A stretch of DNA of 64,000 bases from Caenispirillum salinarum AK4 (GTDB lineage: Bacteria; Pseudomonadota; Alphaproteobacteria; Rhodospirillales; Rhodospirillaceae). Within the stretch, counting starts at the first letter, position 1; each line of letters begins with the position of its first letter. The notes below the pieces were generated by a model. The model was not told the DNA's origin. It was given only the letters and a program-made list of their open reading frames with translations, and ran no database searches. The stretch covers positions 62,001 to 126,000 of the forward strand of contig NZ_ANHY01000013.1 in the NCBI RefSeq assembly GCF_000315795.1, written 5' to 3'. This document shows, in pieces, positions 57,523-64,000 of this stretch. A program made the position numbers and the translations under genes.

Positions 57523-57541
57523 CCATAGCGCCACGCTATGG
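57523..57541. promoter_or_regulatory. Inverted repeat CCATAGCG-CCA-CGCTATGG
   Basis: Perfect eight-base arms around CCA lie 23 bases beyond the stop of the LprI-like gene and about 87 bases upstream of the deacetylase start, both on the minus strand. It could be a weak terminator or an operator for the deacetylase gene. Confidence 0.4.
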
Positions 57542-57564
57542 CGGACGGCCTCCGGCATTCCCGA

Positions 57565-57978
57565 TCAGTACATGCTGGCGATATCTTCCAGTTCCCGCGC
57601 GCGCTCGGCGGTTTCCGACATCATGCAGTCACTGGCCAGGACACCGGCCAGCGTTCCGCCCATCGGGTCAGCGAAGAAGCCGCAGTTGGCATCGCGGTAG
57701 GCGATCCATGCCCGCTGCGCCGTCCGCAGGGCCGCCTTCCGGTCGTCGCTCAGCAGGCCCATGACGTGCTTGTAGGCCGCATTCAGGCGCGCATCCTGCC
57801 GTTCGTGCTCTGCCCAGATGCACTCCTTCATGTTGATGGTGACGCCGCCGGAAGCATCCATGCAGGCGCCGTATTTTTCCGTAAGCCCGTCGTCCTGGGC
57901 CACCGCGCCCGCCGGTACCGCCAATGCCGCAAGCACGGCAAAGCCCCCCGCCAGCGCCACCATCTTCCACTGTCGCAT
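57565..57978 (-). CDS. Small exported LprI-like (DUF1311) protein
   Basis: A 137-residue exported protein. The signal peptide is residues 1-27 (ends PAGAVAQ). The mature domain has the DUF1311/LprI pattern: KYGACMDASGG, the helix RQDARLNAAYKHVMGLL, RTAQRAWIAYRDANCGFFAD and a terminal CMMSETAERARELE, with conserved cysteines and the central tryptophan. Members include a lysozyme inhibitor of Mycobacterium, but most are uncharacterised. ATG 57978 gives the signal peptide. Confidence 0.85.
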   Translation of the reverse strand: MRQWKMVALAGGFAVLAALAVPAGAVAQDDGLTEKYGACMDASGGVTINMKECIWAEHERQDARLNAAYKHVMGLLSDDRKAALRTAQRAWIAYRDANCGFFADPMGGTLAGVLASDCMMSETAERARELEDIASMY

Positions 57979-58283
57979 CGCCGTTCCCCTCCCGCGTTCT
58001 CGAACAGGCCCCGATGGTACGTAATGCCACAGCACACGCGCAAGTTACCGATGAGACATGGTGACGCGAGGTACCCGGCATCCTCCGCCGGACAACCGAG
58101 TCGGCGGAAACCGGGAGCGAGACGGCCGCCCCCATGCCTGGGTGCGTTCGTCCCCGCCGGTGCCCGCGCCGCCAAGCCCGAAGACGCCGGAAACAGCGGC
58201 CCAGGGGCGGCTTCGCGCATGCTTCCGGCACGGTCGTATGTTGCACAAAAATTAATCCGTGCCTCAAAAATGGCATGGCTGGG

Positions 58284-58312
58284 TTGGATCGGACGCAACC
58301 TTCTTGTATGAT
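58284..58312 (+). promoter_or_regulatory. Sigma70 promoter of the metK-betaine operon
   Basis: TTGGAT at 58284-58289, a 17-base spacer and TATGAT at 58307-58312 is one of the best promoter matches in the window. The start would be near 58319, giving a leader of about 306 bases. Confidence 0.65.
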
Positions 58313-58624
58313 CCGGTCATTCCAGAGGATGACGCCGCCCCGAATCGGCGGGCGGCGCGCCCAGACCGACCGGAGCCGGCCACGCGCTCCGGACCCACAT
58401 CGGCGCGAGTTCCAGATCCGATCCGGCACCACCGCAAGGGGGCCACGCGTCAGGAACAAACACAGCACGTTCGCACCGCGAACGGCAACCGGCACGCCTG
58501 CGCGACCGCCGGAGGAAGCCTCGCGTCCGACGACAACGCCATGTGCCCGAGGGCGGCACGGGCCCGTGCGGCAGACACCGCACGGCCGCCCGCCCCCGCG
58601 CCTGACAGAGGGAGCAAGAGAGCC
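58313..58624 (+). other. Long leader upstream of metK
   Basis: About 310 bases between the likely promoter and the TTG start of metK. It contains GC hairpins, for example around GGCGGGCGGCGCGCC and GCACGGGCCCGTGC (about 58566-58579). It matches none of the SAM or SAH riboswitch cores I know. The frame of metK stays open upstream, but the encoded residues have no family match. The remaining bases from 57979 to 58283 hold nothing recognisable. Confidence 0.4.
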
Positions 58625-59800
58625 TTGACGGACTCCTACATCTTCACGTCCGAATCCGTGGGCGCCGGCCACCCGGACAAGCTGGCCGACAACGTCTCCG
58701 ACGCCGTTCTGGACGCGATCCTGGAGCAGGACCCCAAGGCCCGCGTGGCCTGCGAAACCATGGTGAACACCGGCATGTGCATCCTGTCGGGCGAAATCAC
58801 CACCACCGCCAACGTCGACTACACCCAGGTCGCGCGCGACACCATCCTGGACGTCGGCTACGACGACCCCCGGTTCGGCTTCGACGGTCGCTCCTGTGCC
58901 GTGCTGGTGGCGCTGGACAAGCAGTCTCCCGACATCGCGCAGGGCGTCGACGAGGGCGCCGGCCTGGACCTCGACCAGGGTGCGGGCGACCAGGGCCTGA
59001 TGTTCGGCTACGCCTGCCGCGAGACCGACGAACTGATGCCCATGCCCATCGAACTGGCCCACCGCATGACCGAGCGCCAGCGCGAGGTGCGCAAGGCCGG
59101 CACGCTCAAGTGGCTGCGCCCCGATGTGAAAAGCCAGGTGTCCGTGCGCTACGAGGGCGGCAAGCCCACCGGCATCGATGCCGTCGTGCTGTCCACCCAG
59201 CATGACGAGGAGGTCGATCACGCCACCCTGCGCGAGGCCGTCATCGAGGAAATCGTCCGCCCCTGCCTGCCCAAGGGCTTCCTGAACGACGACACCGCCT
59301 TCCACATCAACCCGACCGGCCGTTTCGTCATCGGCGGTCCTGTCGGCGACTGCGGCCTGACCGGGCGCAAGATCATCGTCGACACCTACGGCGGCATGGG
59401 CCGTCACGGTGGCGGCGCCTTCTCGGGCAAGGACCCGTCGAAGGTGGACCGCTCCGCCGCCTACGCCGCGCGCTACGTGGCCAAGAACATCGTCGCCGCC
59501 GGGCTGGCCGAGCGTTGCGAGGTCCAGGTGGCCTATGCCATCGGCGTCGCCCAGCCGGTGTCCATCCGCGTCGACTCCTTCGGCACGTCGAAGGTGCCGG
59601 AAGCCCGGATCGAGGCCATGGTGCGCGAGCACTTCGACCTGCGGCCCAAGGGCATCGTCGCGATGCTCGACCTGCTCAAGCCCATCTACCGCCCCACCGC
59701 CTCCGGCGGGCACTTCGGCCGGTCCGACTTCCCCTGGGAGAAGACCGACAAGGCCGAGGCCCTGATGGCCGAGGCCGGCAAGCTGGTGCCCGCGGAATAA
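58625..59800 (+). CDS. metK: S-adenosylmethionine synthetase
   Basis: A 391-residue enzyme making S-adenosylmethionine from methionine and ATP. Signatures: [20 protein letters not shown], the [12 protein letters not shown] box, [26 protein letters not shown] and the [20 protein letters not shown]-loop-like element. The first family residues [10 protein letters not shown] follow a TTG codon at 58625 with a GGGAGCAAGAG site upstream, so TTG is taken as the start. It lies 13 bases ahead of the betaine methyltransferase, whose three methyl transfers per product need a large SAM supply. Confidence 0.95.
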   Translation: MTDSYIFTSESVGAGHPDKLADNVSDAVLDAILEQDPKARVACETMVNTGMCILSGEITTTANVDYTQVARDTILDVGYDDPRFGFDGRSCAVLVALDKQSPDIAQGVDEGAGLDLDQGAGDQGLMFGYACRETDELMPMPIELAHRMTERQREVRKAGTLKWLRPDVKSQVSVRYEGGKPTGIDAVVLSTQHDEEVDHATLREAVIEEIVRPCLPKGFLNDDTAFHINPTGRFVIGGPVGDCGLTGRKIIVDTYGGMGRHGGGAFSGKDPSKVDRSAAYAARYVAKNIVAAGLAERCEVQVAYAIGVAQPVSIRVDSFGTSKVPEARIEAMVREHFDLRPKGIVAMLDLLKPIYRPTASGGHFGRSDFPWEKTDKAEALMAEAGKLVPAE

Positions 59801-59813
59801 GAGGAGCCGACCC

Positions 59814-61490
59814 ATGGCGACCATCGACACCAAGGAACCGAACGCCGAACTGGTGACCAAGACCCAGCACTACGGCGACGATCCGCTTGCGGTGCGCGAC
59901 AGCGACCATTACCGCAACGAGTACGTGAAGACCTTCGTGGAGAAGTGGGACGAGCTGATCGACTGGGACGCCCGCGCCGAAAGCGAGGGCCAATTCTTCA
60001 TCGACATCCTCAAGGCCCGCGGCAAGAAGAAGATCCTGGACGTGGCGACCGGCACCGGCTTCCACTCGGTGCAGCTGATGAAGGCGGGCTTCGACGTCAC
60101 CTCCGTCGACGGCTCGGCGGCCATGCTGGCCAAGGCCTTCGAAAACGCCAAGGACCGCCGCATCATCCTGCGCACCTGCCAGGCGGACTGGCGGTTCCTC
60201 AACCGCGACCTGCACGGCAAGTTCGACGCCATCATCTGCCTGGGCAACAGCTTCACGCACCTGCACGACGAACACGACCGCCGCCGCGCCCTGGCGGAGT
60301 TCTATGCCGCGCTGAAGCATGACGGCGTGCTGATCATCGACCAGCGCAACTACGACGCCATCCTGGACAATGGTTATTCGTCCAAGCACAAATATTATTA
60401 CTGCGGCGACAAGGTGACGGCCGAGCCGGCGCACATGGACGAGGGCCTGGCGCGCTTCCGCTACGCCTTCCCCGACGGCTCGGAATACACGCTGAACATG
60501 TTCCCGCTGCGCAAGAACTACACGCGCCGCCTGCTGTCGGAGGCCGGCTTCCAGTACGTGCGCACCTTCGGCGACTTCCAGGAAACCTACCAGGAGGACG
60601 ACCCCGACTTCTTCATCCACGTCGCCGAGAAGACCCACGAGCGGGGCCGCAGCGACCACGACCGCGAGAAGATCGCGTCGGTGGCCGAGACCTATTACGA
60701 CAGCGGCGACGCCGACAACTTCTACTTCACCATCTGGGGCGGCGAGGACATCCACATCGGCCTGTACTCCGACAAGGCCGGGGAGACCATCAAGGAGGCC
60801 AGCCGCCGCACGGTGGACACCATGGCCGAGCAGGTCTCGCTGGACGAGACCTCCCGCGTGCTCGACATCGGCGCGGGCTACGGCGGCGCGGCGCGGCGCC
60901 TGGCGGCGACGCGCGGCTGCACGGTGCACTGTCTCAACATTTCCGAGACGCAGAACGCCACCAACCGCCGACTGACCGAAGAACAGGGCCTGTCGGACAA
61001 GGTGACCGTGGTGCACGGCAGCTTCGAGGACATCCCCGAGCCCGACAACCGCTTCGACGTGGTGTGGTCGCAGGACGCCATCCTGCACTCGGGCGATCGC
61101 GAGCGGGTGCTGGAGGAAGCCTTCCGGGTGCTCAAGCCCGGCGGCCACCTGATCTTCACCGATCCGATGGAAGCCGACGACGTGCCCGAGGGCGTGCTGC
61201 AGCCGGTCTACGACCGCATCCACCTGGAGAACCTGGGCTCCATCGGCTTTTACAAGGACGCGGCGACCCGCGTCGGCTTCGACGTGGTGTCGGTCACCGA
61301 TTACACCGGCCACCTGCCCACCCACTACGGTCGGGTCGCAGAGGTGCTGCGCGAGGAGTACAACCAGGTCGCCAAGGTGTGCAGCCGCGGCTACATGGAC
61401 CGCATGCTGGTCGGCCTGGACAACTGGGTGAAGGCCGGCAGCGCCGGTCATCTGGCCTGGGGCATCCTGCACTTCCGCAAGCCGGAGTAA
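59814..61490 (+). CDS. Glycine/sarcosine/dimethylglycine N-methyltransferase (fused betaine synthase)
   Basis: A 558-residue protein with two SAM-dependent methyltransferase domains. The N-terminal domain (about 1-275) is glycine/sarcosine N-methyltransferase, with YGDDPLAVRDSDHYRNEY and SAM motif VATGTGFHS. The C-terminal domain (about 285-555) is sarcosine/dimethylglycine N-methyltransferase, with IHIGLY, SAM motif VLDIGAGYGG, WSQDAILHSGDR and FRVLKPGG. Together they turn glycine into glycine betaine by three methylations. Single-chain fusions are known from halophiles such as Actinopolyspora, where other organisms use two proteins. It is co-transcribed with metK. A hairpin follows its stop. 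Confidence 0.92.
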   Translation: MATIDTKEPNAELVTKTQHYGDDPLAVRDSDHYRNEYVKTFVEKWDELIDWDARAESEGQFFIDILKARGKKKILDVATGTGFHSVQLMKAGFDVTSVDGSAAMLAKAFENAKDRRIILRTCQADWRFLNRDLHGKFDAIICLGNSFTHLHDEHDRRRALAEFYAALKHDGVLIIDQRNYDAILDNGYSSKHKYYYCGDKVTAEPAHMDEGLARFRYAFPDGSEYTLNMFPLRKNYTRRLLSEAGFQYVRTFGDFQETYQEDDPDFFIHVAEKTHERGRSDHDREKIASVAETYYDSGDADNFYFTIWGGEDIHIGLYSDKAGETIKEASRRTVDTMAEQVSLDETSRVLDIGAGYGGAARRLAATRGCTVHCLNISETQNATNRRLTEEQGLSDKVTVVHGSFEDIPEPDNRFDVVWSQDAILHSGDRERVLEEAFRVLKPGGHLIFTDPMEADDVPEGVLQPVYDRIHLENLGSIGFYKDAATRVGFDVVSVTDYTGHLPTHYGRVAEVLREEYNQVAKVCSRGYMDRMLVGLDNWVKAGSAGHLAWGILHFRKPE

Positions 61491-61501
61491 CGGTGTTTGA
61501 T

Positions 61502-61526
61502 GCGAGGGAGGTCCGGCCTCCCTCGC
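61502..61526 (+). terminator. Hairpin after the betaine operon
   Basis: Perfect ten-base arms GCGAGGGAGG and CCTCCCTCGC with a five-base loop lie 11 bases after the methyltransferase stop. No T-run follows, so termination strength is uncertain. Confidence 0.55.
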
Positions 61527-61567
61527 GCTCCCGCGGTGAGTGAGGCGGGTGGCTGATGGTGTGCGGT

Positions 61568-61855
61568 CGGCCATGCGGCGCGGCGGGGTGGTCGGCACCG
61601 TATGTGGATTCCTGCTTTCGCAGGAATGACGGTCATTTTCATGTTGTACGCCTCGATGATTGAAATCATCGAGGCTGCGTTCAAGCGGCACGCAGCCTCA
61701 CGCGCCAAAAGGCGCGGCGGCCAGTCGGCCTTGCCGGGCGACGAGTGTACGGTTTCATGTGTCGCCCGGTATTATAGAACAATAGCTTAGAAAAACCCCG
61801 TCACCCCTGCGAAAGCAGGAGCCCACAGACGCCGTAAGCCGCCCTTGCGATACCG
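61568..61855. repeat. MITE-like interspersed element, copy 3, interrupted
   Basis: The left arm has GCGGGGTGGTCGGCA, then TTCCTGCTTTCGCAGGAATG and ACGG at about 61609-61632. The right arm has CCCGTCACCCCTGCGAAAGC followed by CCACAGACGCCGTAAGCCGC near 61796-61850. It is nearly twice as long as copies 1 and 2 because a multi-hairpin element lies between the arms. The total gene-free stretch is 61491-61953; outside the elements nothing was seen. Confidence 0.7.
61651..61768. repeat. Multi-hairpin element, fourth and most diverged copy, nested in a MITE-like element
   Basis: The order of hairpins is kept: CCTCGATGAT/ATCATCGAGG (61651-61674), GCTGCGTTCA joining sequence shared with the third copy, GCGCC/GGCGC, then a stem with the same AGTC loop (GGCC-AGTC-GGCC inside CGGC/GCCG), then CGGGCGAC/GTCGCCCG (61735-61768). 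Stem sequences differ from the other copies while pairing is kept. Confidence 0.6.
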
Positions 61856-61953
61856 CACCCACTCCCCCTAATCAGAAAAAGTGGAGGACTGGAGGCTTCC
61901 GCCTCCAGCGGGGTTTGGGGCTGGCCCAAGCGGCGCCAGCCGCTCATCCCCCC

Positions 61954-62892
61954 TCAAGGCGCCGGCAGCGTGGCGATCAGCGCCGTCAGGGTCACCACCG
62001 ACAGCACGGTGGACAGTAGCACCACCGCCGTCGCCCGGTTGACGTAGATGTCGAACTTGCGCGCGAAGACGTAGACGTTCGCCCCCGCCGGCATGGCGCC
62101 GGCCAGCACGGCGACTGTCACCCATTCGGGCCGCAGGTCGAAGACCAGGGCGGCGAAGACCCACACCAGCACCGGCAGCACCAGAAGCTTCAGGGCCGTC
62201 ATCACCAGCGCCTCGCGCAGGTCGCCGGCGATGCGGCACGTCGCCAGCGTCGCCCCCACCGCGAACAGCGCCACCGGCGCGGCACCCCGGCCGATGAGCG
62301 CCAGCGTCTCGTCCACCACGCCCGGCAGGCGCAGGCCGAGCATGCCGAACACCAGCCCCGACAGCGCCGCGATGACGATGGGGTTGAGGAACACCGACTT
62401 GAGCGTCCCGCCCAGGCGCCGCACCCAGCTGCCGCCGCCGCTGCGCCCGGCCTCGATGGCAAGCGTCGTGGCGGTGAACAGGATGGCCGAGTGCACCATG
62501 ATGATGAGCATCAAGGGCACCAGCCCGGCATCACCATAGGCCCGCTGGACCAGCGGCAGCCCCACCAGCACCAGATTGCCGAAACCGCCCGACATGGCGG
62601 CCAGTCCGCAGGCCTCCGTGCTGTTGCGGAAGACGAAGCGCGACACCAGCCAGCCCAGCGCGAAATGCAGCAGGGCGGCCGAGAAGAACCCGGCGATCAG
62701 GCGGGCGTCGAAGCGCCCCTCCACCGCGCCGTTGGCAAGGGTGCGGAACAGAAGCGCCGGGATTGCCAGATAGAAGACGAAGTTGACGATGCCGGATACG
62801 CCGGCCTCGGAAATGAGCGACCGGCGGGCGAAGATCCACCCCAGCGCCATGACGCCGAAGATGGGCAGGACGATGCCGAGGGTTTCCGCCAC
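61954..62892 (-). CDS. AEC-family membrane transporter (auxin efflux carrier-like)
   Basis: A 312-residue membrane protein with about ten hydrophobic segments in two inverted halves. IVLPIFGVMALGWIFARR at the start and NPIVIAALSGLVFGMLGLRLP in the middle are typical of the AEC group, which moves organic acids and similar anions. It starts with GTG four bases after the stop of a TetR regulator gene, so they form one operon. The substrate is probably tied to whatever the regulator senses. Confidence 0.88.
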   Translation of the reverse strand: MAETLGIVLPIFGVMALGWIFARRSLISEAGVSGIVNFVFYLAIPALLFRTLANGAVEGRFDARLIAGFFSAALLHFALGWLVSRFVFRNSTEACGLAAMSGGFGNLVLVGLPLVQRAYGDAGLVPLMLIIMVHSAILFTATTLAIEAGRSGGGSWVRRLGGTLKSVFLNPIVIAALSGLVFGMLGLRLPGVVDETLALIGRGAAPVALFAVGATLATCRIAGDLREALVMTALKLLVLPVLVWVFAALVFDLRPEWVTVAVLAGAMPAGANVYVFARKFDIYVNRATAVVLLSTVLSVVTLTALIATLPAP

Positions 62893-62896
62893 CGCG

Positions 62897-63544
62897 TCAG
62901 TCCGCGCCGGCCAGCAGACCGCGCAGGATGATGCGCGTCAGCGTCTCGGCCGCCGTCTCGAAATCAGCGTCCTCCAGGTCGTCCTTGCCGAGCACGGCAG
63001 CGACCTGCACGCCGAAGTCGGCGTAGGTCTGCGTCGTCGCCCAGATCATCACCAGCAGGTGGTGCGGGTCGACGGGGCGGATGCGGCCCTGCGCGATCCA
63101 CTGCTCGATCACCCGTGCCTTGGCGTCCGTCCAGTCCTTCAGCGTGGTCCGCAAATACCCGATCAGGTTGGGCGCGCCGTGGATGATCTCGTTGGCGAAG
63201 ACCTTGCTGCCCAGCGGCCGCTCCCGCGACAGGCGCAGCTTCAGCCGCACGTAGTGGGAAATGGCCTCTTCCGGGTCTTCGATCGAATCGAACTCGGCCG
63301 CCGCCGCGAACCAGGTGTTGACGATGTCTTCCAGCACCTGGTGGTACAGGTTCTCCTTGGTCTTGAAATAGTAGTGCAGATTGGCCTTCGGCACGCCGGC
63401 CAGTTCCGCGATGCGGCCGGTGGTCGCGCCCTTGTAGCCGAATTCGGCGAACACCTGCTCGGCGGCGCTGAGTATAAGCGCCTGAGTTTCCTCACGGTTA
63501 CCGGATTTACTGGACTTCAATGCGGGTTTTCGCGCCGAGGCCAT
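62897..63544 (-). CDS. TetR-family regulator, RutR-like
   Basis: A 215-residue repressor. The helix-turn-helix is YKGATTGRIAELAGVPKANLHYYFKTKENLYHQVL. The C-terminal domain has the TetR_C_3 (YcdC/RutR) pattern: FANEIIHGAPNLIGYLR, DWTDAKARVIEQWIAQGRIRPVDPHHL and IWATTQTYADFGVQV. RutR of E. coli binds uracil or thymine and controls pyrimidine breakdown. A RutR-type palindrome lies 33 bases upstream of its start and overlaps a rightward promoter, so it likely represses itself and genes beyond the window. Confidence 0.88.
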   Translation of the reverse strand: MASARKPALKSSKSGNREETQALILSAAEQVFAEFGYKGATTGRIAELAGVPKANLHYYFKTKENLYHQVLEDIVNTWFAAAAEFDSIEDPEEAISHYVRLKLRLSRERPLGSKVFANEIIHGAPNLIGYLRTTLKDWTDAKARVIEQWIAQGRIRPVDPHHLLVMIWATTQTYADFGVQVAAVLGKDDLEDADFETAAETLTRIILRGLLAGAD

Positions 63545-63576
63545 GTCAATTTCCCAGAAAATTGCTCGAATACCAA

Positions 63577-63594
63577 CTTGACCAATCGGTCAAG
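63577..63594. promoter_or_regulatory. RutR-type operator palindrome
   Basis: CTTGACC-AATC-GGTCAAG, with seven-base perfect arms. The known RutR consensus is TTGACCA-NN-TGGTCAA; this site differs at one defined position. It lies between the regulator gene and the start point of a rightward transcript. Confidence 0.75.
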
Positions 63595-63607
63595 CGATGG
63601 CTAGCAT
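63579..63607 (+). promoter_or_regulatory. Rightward sigma70 promoter overlapping the operator
   Basis: TTGACC at 63579-63584, a 17-base spacer and TAGCAT at 63602-63607. The -35 box is the left arm of the palindrome, so repressor binding would block RNA polymerase. Confidence 0.65.
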
Positions 63608-64000
63608 GAATGTGTCGGAAGCGGACTCGACCCACAAAAACCATAAGGGCGCGTCCGTGTCCACCGGAGCTAGGGAGGCGCCGATGGACGCACCGACGGA
63701 AACGTCTCGGGAAAGGTGAGCCGCGGGCTGGTGCCCGGAGGACTCGACACGCCACCCGATACACCCGCCCATCCTGCGCGCACGGGATGGCGAAAACTGG
63801 GAGATCACCATGCGCGACATCATCCTCAGTACCCCCGATACCACCTGACGACGGACCGCCGCGGCCGCGTCAGCGCCGTCGACCGTCTACACGATTAGCG
63901 CATCACCTGTGCCCAAGCCGCCGGCCGCACCCGACCTGCGCGGCGGCTGACGGGAAAGGTGTATCCGCACGCGGATGATCCTCCGCCTCTTCGCCCGTGA
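63608..64000 (+). other. Gene-free leader running to the window edge
   Basis: Nearly 400 bases downstream of the rightward promoter with no gene recognised. A 12-codon frame (63810-63848, MRDIILSTPDTT) follows a GGGAGAT site and might be a leader peptide, but it has no independent support. The first real gene of this transcript lies outside the window. Confidence 0.35.

Noticed and set aside
58319-58624. SAM-type riboswitch ahead of metK.
   Set aside because: None of the conserved cores of SAM-I, SAM-II, SAM/SAH or SAH riboswitches could be found by eye, so it is reported only as a long leader.
58259-58624. N-terminal extension of MetK by about 120 residues.
   Set aside because: The frame is open but the residues are proline/arginine-rich with no family match, and the promoter lies within it. 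TTG at 58625 gives the normal N-terminus.
63660-63760. Short motifs recalling glycine or ykkC-type riboswitches (CTAGGG, CCGACGG, TCTCGGGAAAGG).
   Set aside because: The order and spacing of the motifs do not fit either aptamer, and key conserved bases are missing. Only a covariance search could rescue it.

Overview
The window is GC-rich (about two thirds G+C) chromosomal DNA from an alphaproteobacterium. The gene families fit the Rhodospirillales/Rhodovibrionales side of that class, but this placement is an inference from gene content, because no rRNA gene or other taxonomic marker is present. Two features hint at lifestyle. A fused glycine/sarcosine/dimethylglycine methyltransferase sits beside metK and indicates de novo glycine betaine synthesis, so salt tolerance. 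A block with phosphoribulokinase, transketolase, class II aldolase and class II FBPase indicates a Calvin-cycle type pentose phosphate set.

Layout. 1-4200: end of a DUF393 gene, a two-component pair, a succinate-semialdehyde dehydrogenase and a small DUF2188-like gene. 4200-11640: housekeeping genes meaB, ppdK, glyS and glyQ, with two interspersed repeats; glyS carries a low-GC internal insert. 11790-13460: a low-GC XRE/ImmA-PIN pair that looks acquired. 13560-16510: a zinc-ribbon protein, a TrmN6-like methylase, a DUF2007 protein, a polyprenyl synthase, a tandem structured repeat and tRNA-Pro(CGG). 16800-22840: a TRAP transporter (P, Q, M), guaB and a sugar-nucleotide epimerase.

23389-38517 is the most distinctive region. 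It is a run of thirteen minus-strand genes that reads like one catabolic operon for an N-heterocyclic acid: a PotD-like binding protein, an enamidase-like amidohydrolase, a molybdenum hydroxylase (FAD subunit plus fused 2Fe-2S/Mo subunit), a 6-hydroxynicotinate reductase homologue, a UPF0280 protein, two tandem PF06684 proteins, a complete branched-chain-type ABC importer with a fused LivH-LivM permease, and a MarR regulator. The enzyme order matches nicotinate to 6-hydroxynicotinate to tetrahydro-6-oxonicotinate to ring-opened product. The roles of the UPF0280 and PF06684 proteins are unknown.

38665-45083: an MDR oxidoreductase, an exported DUF4142/PRC-barrel protein with polyglutamine and beta-type repeats, a periplasmic glycerophosphodiesterase, and a two-gene amidohydrolase/M20 operon. 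45128-51271: rpe, fba, tkt, prk and glpX on the minus strand. 51456-57978: an exported M1-type peptidase, an RTX lipase, a phospholipase D-family protein, a histone-deacetylase-family protein and a small LprI-like protein. 58284-61490: the metK-betaine methyltransferase operon with a strong promoter and a leader of about 300 nt. 61954-64000: an AEC transporter and a RutR-like TetR regulator, with a palindromic operator and a promoter that points out of the window.

Three families of interspersed repeats occur. One is MITE-like, with CCTGCTTTCGCAGG-type ends (three loci). One has terminal inverted repeats of ACCACCAAG type (two loci). The third is a multi-hairpin element (four copies at three loci) in which the hairpin plan persists while the stem sequences differ. 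All functional calls come from reading the sequence; no database search was run.
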